Assembly: GCA_004151065.3 (NCBI GenBank)
Contig: NWUY0300003311.1
Location: forward strand, 58,892-73,019
DNA length: 14,128 nucleotides
Source of the DNA: Larix sibirica
Lineage: Eukaryota > Streptophyta > Pinopsida > Pinales > Pinaceae
Direction of reading: 5' to 3'
The position numbers and the translations under genes are program-made. The notes beneath the pieces were generated by a model. It saw only the letters and a list, made by a program, of their open reading frames with translations, was not told the DNA's origin and searched no databases. Shown one piece after another: positions 7,857-14,128 of the stretch (positions are counted from its first letter, which is position 1; each line of letters starts with the position of its first letter).

Positions 7857-9042
7857 GTAAGTTGTTTGAGCTGTATGATCTGTGGCCTTTTACATTTCTA
7901 TGAATATTATTTTCCTACTTTTATTCTTCTTGAAAGTGTACTCGCTGTCAGTATGACATTAACATAGCTACAATGTTTCAGTGACTTCACTTGTAACCAC
8001 AAAGACTGTTGTATGCTTCAACAAAGTTCAGAATATTGATGGAACTTTTTTCTATAGACTGTTAAGCAGAATGAAGAAACATTGAATAAATTCAAAGCAC
8101 TCAATGCTGAGCAAGAAAAAGATGTGGAGCGGGTTCGACAAAGAGAAAACCTACTACAAAAGGTATTCTCAGGACTTGTTTGTTAAGTAAGGAGTATTTG
8201 TTGGGAGCTTTTAGGAGTTATTTATATTAGTACTGCATATACCCCCCTGCTGTTCTGATTTTTCCTTCTGTGGGCTGATGCATTTTGAAACATGATACAC
8301 TAAACCACAAATGCAGGTTGAATCTATGAAGAAGAAACTACCTTGGCTGAAGTATGATATGCGGAAAAAACAATACATTGAGGCAAAGGAAAGGGAGAAG
8401 GTGGCAAAGCGAAATCGAGATGAAATTGCAAAATTAATAGCAGAGCAAAAAGTTCCAATAGAGTATTATGTTCTTTCCCAGAATATCCTGCAATTATTTC
8501 CAAGTTAATGAGTTCAACTTATTGGACATCATATTTCATTTCACTTCCTAGACATGGTGATCGTTTTTAATAAAGCACAAGTATAATGACTTGGTTGATC
8601 ATTGTTTTGTGTTCCAGGGAGAAAAAACAAATAAAGAAGAAGCTTGAGGTAGCATGTCAAAAGCTAAACAATAACATAAGTTTAAATGATAAAAAGCGCA
8701 GAGAGATCATAGACACTGAAAATCGACTTGTAAGCCTTTTAGTTAGCTGAAACTTTATAGTTCCATGTGCCATTTGTTTTATTAGATTTAACTTGTAAGG
8801 TCCAGGGTAACTCAGCTGCAGGTTATTTCCTTCTAGAAAATGGAATTAGATACTTTATAATTTAACTCTATGATGATGTATGACAGAGTGTACAAGTCCG
8901 AGCAAAAGCCAATGAAATTGAAGAGGTAAACAAGCAAGAAGAATCTCGACAAGAGCGGATTGCAAGAGCCAAGGAAGAACTTGCAGCTGCTGAAGCTGAT
9001 CTTGCAAAGTTGCCTGTCTATGAGCCTCCAAAAGAGGAACTT
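7707..9042 (+). CDS. SMC5: SMC5 (structural maintenance of chromosomes 5), internal exons
   Basis: Five exons (7707-7856, 8058-8162, 8317-8462, 8618-8729, 8887-9042) join into one frame of 669 nt, 223 codons, with no stop. Every intron begins GT and ends AG and is short (154-201 nt). The product starts FLPQDRVCEFAKLTPVELLE, continues EQEKDVERVRQRE and SMKKKLPWLKYDM, and ends LAKLPVYEPPKEEL. These are hallmark blocks of plant SMC5, in the order and spacing of the family. The segment covers the end of the N-terminal head region and the first coiled-coil arm, rich in E, K, R and Q. Walker A, hinge, ABC signature and Walker B lie outside the window. SMC5 pairs with SMC6 in a nuclear complex for recombination repair and chromosome segregation. 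The gene appears intact here, but it is a fragment. Confidence 0.93.
8058..8162 (+). CDS. SMC5: SMC5 exon b (35 codons, phase 0)
   Basis: The exon starts after TTTTTTCTATAG with ACT and ends CAAAAG/GTATTC. It encodes TVKQNEETLN...EQEKDVERVRQRENLLQK, which is heptad-like and highly charged, as expected for the first coiled-coil arm. It is too short to stand out as an open reading frame on its own. Confidence 0.9.
8317..8462 (+). CDS. SMC5: SMC5 exon c (48 codons plus 2 nt)
   Basis: The acceptor is ATGCAG and the donor is ATAGA/GTATTA. The exon encodes VESMKKKLPWLKYDMRKKQ, the most diagnostic SMC5 block here, and ends ...VPI plus GA, which is completed by the first G of the next exon to give Glu. 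An apparent open frame starting with ATG at 8311 overlaps the acceptor and runs on past 8462 into the intron to a stop near 8508; it is an artefact of reading unspliced DNA. Confidence 0.92.
8618..8729 (+). CDS. SMC5: SMC5 exon d (1 nt plus 37 codons)
   Basis: The acceptor is GTTCCAG, and the first G completes the split Glu codon. Then EKKQIKKKLEVACQKLNNN to IDTENRL, with donor CGACTT/GTAAGC. The sequence is a charged coiled coil of SMC5 character. Confidence 0.88.
8887..9042 (+). CDS. SMC5: SMC5 exon e (52 codons, phase 0)
   Basis: The acceptor is TATGACAG and the donor is GAACTT/GTATGC. It encodes SVQVRAKANEIEEVNKQEES, RQERI and LAKLPVYEPPKEEL; the NLPVYE-like block is conserved in plant SMC5. 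This is the last SMC5 exon I can find in the window. The next block, with continuing coiled coil towards the hinge, is not visible downstream. Confidence 0.91.
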
Positions 9043-9429
9043 GTATGCTGACTCTTCCATTGATTATCTTTTAGCAGCTCAGCTGAAGAAACTTGGAATT
9101 CTTGGTTTGATAGTTTCCTTACAATTGGTTTTTACTTTCTGTTGCATGGATGTTCTTTTGTTATCCCATTGCTCTTTGTTGTCAGTTTGCTTTGTTTGTA
9201 TTACTGTTTTGTGGAAAAATGTGCTCATGAAGCTGGATGGATATTGTAATATGTGCTTTTAAGTTGTCTTGAACTCTTATAAAATACAAAGCCAAACAGT
9301 GCTATCAAAGTGCAATTTGGATGGTGCTAATTTTTTGGGTTAGCTTAGTTTTTGCTAGATGAAAGTACTTGTCCTCAACTGCCCATTTTTGGAACTGATT
9401 TTGTTTATAAATATTTCTTATGCAATTTC
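9043..9429 (+). other. Start of the next SMC5 intron
   Basis: Begins with the donor GTATGC and is T-rich. No continuation of the SMC5 coiled coil follows a plausible acceptor within this stretch. No other gene is seen. Confidence 0.6.
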
Positions 9430-9800
9430 AATTGCACAGACTTTTGTTGAAAATATTGACTTCTTGGGTATGTGCTTTGAAAAATATAACATGTTATCGG
9501 AATGTTTATCAATTCTGGTAGCCAACATTACAAGGACCAACATGGGCATGATTAAAGAGTTGAAAGTGGAAATGCACAAGTCCTCTGAACTGATAGATGT
9601 GGGCATGCTTCATTGTTTTTTTGGCGGTGGAAATATGGTAGGTAGGCTGAAAAAGGTACCACATAGATTCAGAACGGTGCGTAGAGCCTGGAATACACAG
9701 ATTGATTGAAGAAAATTCTATCAGATGTAAATCTGTAGATAGATACCAAAGGTGATGGTGTTGTAACTTGTGACTATAGTGCTATAGGTAGATGATCTAA
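9430..9800 (+). pseudogene. Scrambled Ty1/copia reverse-transcriptase fragments
   Basis: Two RT pieces occur in the wrong order. The first, about 9485-9640, reads ITRTNMGMIKELKVEMHKSSELIDVGMLHCFFG. It resembles the segment that follows the catalytic VDD box in copia RT (family form near DLGLLHYFLG). The second, 9641-9710, reads VGRLKKVPHRFRTVRRAWNTQID, aligning residue for residue in length with the family block V-Y-R-L-K-K-A-L-Y-G-L-K-Q-A-P-R-A-W-N. It is followed by a decayed stretch with TKGDGVV (about 9747) and VDDLII in a shifted frame near 9787. The second piece should precede the first in an intact RT. Stops and shifts are numerous. Confidence 0.62.
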
Positions 9801-11814
9801 TCATTAGAAGATAATATTGTTTATTAATGTCCAACGAATGACCACAAAAGTAGGTCAATGGGACTAAAAGATTACCATCAGTTTAATACAAAGAAGGAAT
9901 CCCATAGCAATGTTATCAGACCCGAACTGNAAACCAAATTCAAAAGTTTATTTAACTTGCTTGCCAAGGACGAAAAGTTTAGCAAAGCCTCTATCTCGCA
10001 CAGACAAAATGAAGGCATTCAAAAAAAATCAAAAATCAGTAGGCTTATTATATTGGCTTGCAATGAAAAAAGGTTCACCCTGCCAAAAAATACAATGGTT
10101 ATTCTGAAATTTGATTGCCACAGGGATTGGAAGAAGCAGTGCGAGTGTTGACCCTGGCTACAATCAAAAGCTTAGGAGATTGGAGAAGGAAGTAAAGAGT
10201 GATGAAGAAACATTATGGAGGTGCTCCTAAGAGTTCCAGATTTCCATGGAACTAGAAAGCAACCCGCATTGAAAGATGCAGCAGCCGTTGACATTAAGGA
10301 CCCTGCATTGACATTAAGGACCCTGTGTCTACCAGCTCTAGATAGAACATTTTCATTCTCACGAAAGAAAAGAAATATTATGCTATTTTCATTCTTAACA
10401 AGACCACCTCTGAGTTTCATAGATGTATGGGTTTGTTATAGACAGTCTTAGATATTTTGTGAAATCCACATTTGAATTGGTAGAGGTGGCCAAGACACAA
10501 GGGGCTCTAGCAGAAGCTTAGATAAAGTTTCAGGAAAGATTTTCAGAATCAGAAGGCAATGATGGAATATATTAAGTCACTGAGTTCGCTGATTTTTATT
10601 GAAAAGGTTCTAATTTTGGCAAATTTTAAGAGCAGGCAATTAAATTCGGGGAATTTAATTGCAGGCTTTCCATTTCAGGACCGCAACTCATTTCTCCAGA
10701 GCTGGGACTCAGGAATTGAATCTGGACCTTGTTATATGCCAGATACAGCCAGCAAATATTATATACCAAGGTCCAGACTACACCAGTGTCTCATAAAATT
10801 CATGCAATCTCCGACACAGAAGTGACAAGCAGATGTTTTGTAAGATTCAAGCAGAGCGAACTTAATGGCAAATTCTATCATATTATTTTGCCCTGACAAA
10901 CTTTTCAAAATTTTAGTCACAAAAACTGAATAAGAACATGAACAAGGTGACATAGAGTAGATGTAATCAGTCAAAGTGGCCTGAGAGGAGCAGAGGCAGT
11001 TTTGTGAGAATTGAACTTACTTGTGAGAGGATTACTCATCCAGGGGATCAAGCAGGATGAATCCGCACCAACATTGGCCAGAGATCATCAGCCAAAAGGA
11101 ACACCTTGTTAACAATGAACTATGCCTTTCACATTGGGGGTCTACGGCTTTCTAGATGGAGTCCTTTTTTATCAGGTTATGGCAGTTAAAGCTGGCTGAA
11201 AAAGATAGTTTAAAATGTATGCTTCTGAATATAAAGGCCCACTTTGATTAAAGTGCAGCATTTGCAAAGCTGGCTAAATACAACATAGTTACAATAGGAG
11301 GGAAGGGATGGGGAAAACTAGTAGTCTTAATGGGGTTATGGTTATGATACGATCTACCACCATATCACCTCACCATCCTAGCAAGAACCCATCTTGTAGT
11401 ATTTATGCATTTATAACAATTATTTGTTTTTTCTCAGAAGAATATGCTCAGTGTGCAGAAAGTTTCATAATTTCGGCACAAGGCTGTTGGGAGCCAGAAA
11501 AAAGCATGGTGCAGAAGCAGAAGCACGAAGCACCTATTTCCAAAAAAACTGAGAGCAAAGCACAGGAGAGTGTATTTTATATAATATATATTTTGATGCA
11601 GAAATATTCCAAAAACACATGCAGAATGTCAAATTAGTTGCAGAAAACATGACAACATAAACTTGTGTGCTACTTGTAAAAAATACTACATTTTTAAGAA
11701 GCTAGAAATGTAATCCAATTAATGATTATTATTTCAGTGTCAACCATTTAGTACACGGATATCATCAACTATCTAGCAGTTATAACATTGCCATCAAATG
11801 ATCAATTAAGTCAC
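9801..11814. other. Unassigned repeat-like sequence
   Basis: About 2 kb with no gene I can support. Open stretches at 9858-10151 (interrupted by the ambiguous base 9930), 10215-10451, 10559-10825 and 11308-11637 show no recognisable domain. A short match to the RVPDFHGTR-type start of retrotransposon gag proteins occurs near 10230, but it is too short to call. The position between SMC5 exons and a hAT element suggests intronic transposon debris. Confidence 0.4.
10288..10325 (+). repeat. 20-bp tandem duplication
   Basis: TTGACATTAAGGACCCTG occurs at 10288-10305 and 10308-10325, identical over 18 bases with a 2-base spacer (period 20). The period is not a multiple of three. Confidence 0.9.
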
Positions 11815-11864
11815 ATGACATGAGGACACGGGACATGGAGGACACAGAAATACGAGTATACGAC

Positions 11865-12045
11865 AAGGGACATGTCAACCCTAGAAATAGGACACAGGGA
11901 CAATATATATATAGAACGTGTCCCCGTGGTCCTATTTCTAGGGTCAAAATGTCCCTTCATATATACCCTAGAAATAGGACACGGGGACAATATATATATA
12001 GAACATGTCCCTGTGGTCCTATTTCTAGGGTCAAAATGTCCCTTA

Positions 12046-12052
<7 letters not shown>
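11865..12052. repeat. Tandem pair of 87-bp units, each a hairpin
   Basis: Two near-identical units (from 11879 and from 11966, period 87) each hold an inverted repeat around an AT core. In unit 1 the arms 11865-11902 and 11918-11957 pair. The perfect 15-base core CCCTAGAAATAGGAC (11879-11893) pairs with GTCCTATTTCTAGGG (11929-11943). In unit 2 the same core is at 11966-11980 and 12016-12030. The loops contain ATATATATATAGAAC. Outer arms carry GGGACA/TGTCCC words. Confidence 0.9.

Positions 12053-12071
<19 letters not shown>
12046..12071. repeat. (AT)13 microsatellite
   Basis: A perfect AT dinucleotide run directly follows the second hairpin unit. The unit spacing may have expanded from the same ATATAT tract found in the loops. 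Confidence 0.9.
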
Positions 12072-12077
<6 letters not shown>

Positions 12078-12299
12078 AATACAAATTACAAATACAAAAA
12101 TGAAATATAGACATTAAGATCCATTTTCTTAGAAACTGGAACATTTACAAAACACTTGGAATCCTTTGAAATTGCGATTTTACCCTTCATCGGCACAATG
12201 AAAGACAGTGAAAGCTATTTCCCTACAGCAAAAAGGGAGAAAATACAATGAAAAGAGATTTTTTTGAGTTAGATATGTGTGTCACGTCTAGAGCACATG

Positions 12300-12352
12300 T
12301 CCGACACATGTTTGGCACGTGTCTTGTTTTAGGACACATGCCAAACACATGT
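12300..12352. repeat. GTGTCC-word inverted repeat
   Basis: CATGTTTGGCACGTGTC (12308-12323) faces GACACATGCCAAACACATG (12333-12351) across a short T-rich loop (12324-12332). GACACATG and ACATGTCC words continue to about 12410. Such word arrays are typical of subterminal regions of plant hAT elements, and the transposase remnant on the minus strand ends about 450 bases to the right. The connection is inference. Confidence 0.65.
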
Positions 12353-12420
12353 CCATGTCCAATACATAGGATATGGAAACAAACCCCTAGTTGGACATGT
12401 CCTGTTTCTTAGATGATCAA

Positions 12421-12854
12421 CCATAACATCAACCTTCATGTTTCAATAGATAACATTTGTCATCAACAAACTGTAAAGATAACATCAACCATGAAATGAA
12501 ACAGGGCATCATGACCAAAGAGTTGTCATATGCAGTCCATTGTCGTACAATGTTTAATAAATAGGCCATAATGAAGATATATAATTCCAAGTTCTACAAT
12601 CTAAACTGAAAAAGACAAATAATTCTACTATCTACTAAGCTCTCCTTTTGCCATCGGTAATTTCTAATTTATTTGCCTGTGGCGTAACAACATCAGTAGT
12701 ATGAAGTGGTCATGGAACATCGGGACGAGCACCAACATGAGCTACATGATCCCCATGCAGCAGCGGAGGTTGCGAAGTTGAAGCTGCTACATCTGGAATC
12801 ATGATAGTATGGAATCATGATAGTACTAACAATGGTAATGGATGGGGATGGCAT
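12421..12854 (-). other. Probable 3' region of the hAT element, no gene
   Basis: No supported coding sequence. On the minus strand this lies between the transposase stop and the GTGTCC-rich repeats, as expected for a 3' UTR. It holds a 16-bp tandem duplication, GGAATCATGATAGTAT, at 12795-12810 with a nearly full second copy from 12811. Confidence 0.45.
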
Positions 12855-13900
12855 CTATGTTGCATGATCAACATCATGAGTCCCACTAGCAAAAAGTTCA
12901 GCCTCCAAGTGCTCTAAAGCTATGTATCCATCCTCCAAAATATCCTTCTCTAGACTGTTGTCCCAAGTCCTATATGTTCTATCATTCTTTGTCGCCTCAC
13001 AATAATGGGACAACAACCTCAAGTTGTAGTGCACATAAACCAAGCTTTCTGCCTGGCCTACAATTACATTGTTTCTCTTCAAACTATGGATGAAGCCATA
13101 GATGCTCCAACACCTCTCTACAAAAGGAGTGTTCACAACTTGTGACAGCACCCTCACCACCAATTTATGCAGATGTGTGGTAGAATCACCACATGTTCTA
13201 CCATTTTATAGGATTGATCCTATCTCAATCTTTAACTTCATCACACTCAGTGATATACCCATTCTAAACCTCTAGAGTCTAGATCAATGTGTGGTTTTTC
13301 TTAACCCACACCCTAGAGCTAGTTGGGCTAACCACAATGCAAAATAATATTTTGGTGTAAGAACATATGTTAAGGCATGGAGTGAAATCTTTAGACTTTC
13401 TCGTTGTTTGACAACTTTTTTAAGAATATGATCATAAAATATCGCATCATCCGGCACCAAAATGCCTTTGATCCAGGCCTAGCATGTTGTCCATATGCTC
13501 ATTCACCTCCCCAATCACTCATTGATCTGAATCTGCTAATTGAATCATATTAAAAATGGGCTTGGTGAACTACAAAACACACTTAACTTGTGCCCAATAT
13601 TAACCATTGAGGATGGTTTCATCGACCTCCTGAAATTCCTCTCTATTAGATATGATTGCATACCTCAAAATCAAACCCTAACATGAATCACTCACCACCA
13701 TACTAACCAACACTTCTCTTACCTTCAAAAGACACCTAAAAGGTGGCGTAATAGCTAACAAATGTGGTCTTCACAAGCTTAAGTAGCTCCAATTGAGAGT
13801 GAATGCAAAAAATGAAGTGGTGAGTGTAATCACCCAAATTCCCACCCTTCAGGATAAAGTTGTAAAGCTCTCTAGGTATGGGCTTAGTGAAACTAAGAGG
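12855..13900 (-). pseudogene. hAT-family transposase, degenerate
   Basis: Read right to left on the minus strand, successive blocks are PIPRELYNFILKGGN...SQLELLKLVKTTFVSYYATF (13900-13736), EVLVSMVVSDS (about 13710), FNMIQLADSD and EVNEHMDNMLGL (about 13570-13470), AIFYDHILKKVVKQRESLK and LHALTYVLTPKYY (about 13445-13320), PIKW-stop-NM (about 13220-13190), and the dimerisation domain VRVLSQVVNTPFVERCWSIY...LVYVHYNLRLLSHY (13160-13000). The tail ends at 12855. This is the order of hAT transposases with a DUF659-like core. These enzymes cut and paste the element. Frameshifts and stops, including a TAG where a WW pair is usual, make it dead. The N-terminal BED finger is not seen and may lie beyond 14128. 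Confidence 0.8.
12897..13163 (-). other. hAT C-terminal dimerisation domain
   Basis: The longest intact part of the transposase. RVLSQ, then ERCWS at the usual spacing, FIHSLKRN, and LVYVHYNLRLL are the signature residues of the hAT C-terminal dimerisation domain. A short acidic tail (LEKDILEDGYIALEHLEAEL) follows. No proper ATG start exists: the frame simply continues from the degraded upstream part. Confidence 0.85.
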
Positions 13901-14128
13901 GANATTTTAAGTAACCCATAAGTTTGTGCAATAACCTCAATTTTTATATAAGACCAAAAACTAGAGATCCAATCTCGGGGTATCCAAACCTACTAACTTT
14001 TGGAGTTGGGTTGTTTCTAGTTTCCAGTTGCTATCTGGAATTGGCATTTGCAGAGGTTGTAAAGCAAGTTGCATATCTAGCATCATAAGGACCTTCCATT
14101 TGCAGGGAAGTTGACTGTTGTTGGTCAT
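13901..14128. other. Window edge, no gene assigned
   Basis: Contains the ambiguous base 13903. On the minus strand it may belong to the N-terminal part of the hAT transposase or its leader, but I recognise no BED finger or other motif. Confidence 0.35.

Noticed and set aside
8833-9060. Minus-strand 75-codon frame over exon e
   Set aside because: It is antisense to a conserved SMC5 exon and has no similarity of its own.
8960-9262. 100-codon open frame overlapping SMC5 exon e
   Set aside because: It is in a different frame from the exon and continues into the intron. The SMC5 frame is the conserved one.
9858-10151. 97-codon lysine-rich open frame
   Set aside because: It contains an ambiguous base, has no recognised domain and lies among retrotransposon scraps. 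Coding status cannot be supported.
11820-12117. Two overlapping open frames with repetitive peptides (PRNRTRGQYIYRTCP-type)
   Set aside because: They are translations of the 87-bp tandem hairpin and the AT microsatellite, so the peptide repeat is a by-product of the DNA repeat.
1-14128. CRISPR arrays, bacterial defence or phage systems, tRNA or rRNA genes
   Set aside because: No regularly spaced direct repeats, operon-like gene runs or tRNA/rRNA-like sequence are visible. All context is plant nuclear.

Overview
The window looks like nuclear DNA of a land plant with a large, transposon-rich genome. A gymnosperm is my best guess, but that is inference from long repeat-filled introns and plant-type element families. 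There are no bacterial operons, tRNAs, rRNAs or CRISPR arrays. Two ambiguous bases (9930 and 13903) point to a draft assembly.

Layout. (1) 1-about 2114: a decayed, internally deleted Ty1/copia LTR retrotransposon on the + strand, with gag, zinc knuckle, protease and pre-integrase remnants leading straight into a polypurine tract and a 3' LTR. (2) About 2115-2954: a probable hAT transposon tail, with a degenerate acidic C-terminal coding remnant and a repeat-rich end. (3) About 3090-6825: a 5'-truncated, multiply frameshifted non-LTR retrotransposon (LINE) with endonuclease, reverse transcriptase, C-terminal zinc finger, 3' UTR and a (TATCT)5 tail. (4) 7707-9042: five consecutive exons of a host gene, SMC5, with canonical GT/AG splice sites and one continuous 223-codon frame. 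This is the only apparently functional coding sequence. (5) 9043-about 11800: repeat-rich sequence, probably the next SMC5 intron, with scrambled copia reverse-transcriptase scraps near 9430-9800. (6) About 11815-12420: repeats made of GGACAC/GTGTCC-type words, including a tandemly duplicated 87-bp hairpin unit. (7) About 12855-13900, minus strand: a dead hAT transposase whose C-terminal dimerisation domain is still readable.

Interpretation. The exons encode part of the N-terminal arm of SMC5, a subunit of the SMC5/6 genome-maintenance complex. The ATP-binding head exons lie upstream of the window and the hinge and C-terminal half lie downstream. The mobile elements before and after the exons are therefore probably insertions in two very long introns: at least 7.7 kb on the left and at least 5 kb on the right. 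All of the transposons appear inactive. I found no convincing new defence, biosynthetic or regulatory system. The most unusual structures are the duplicated hairpin at 11865-12052 and the out-of-order copia fragments.
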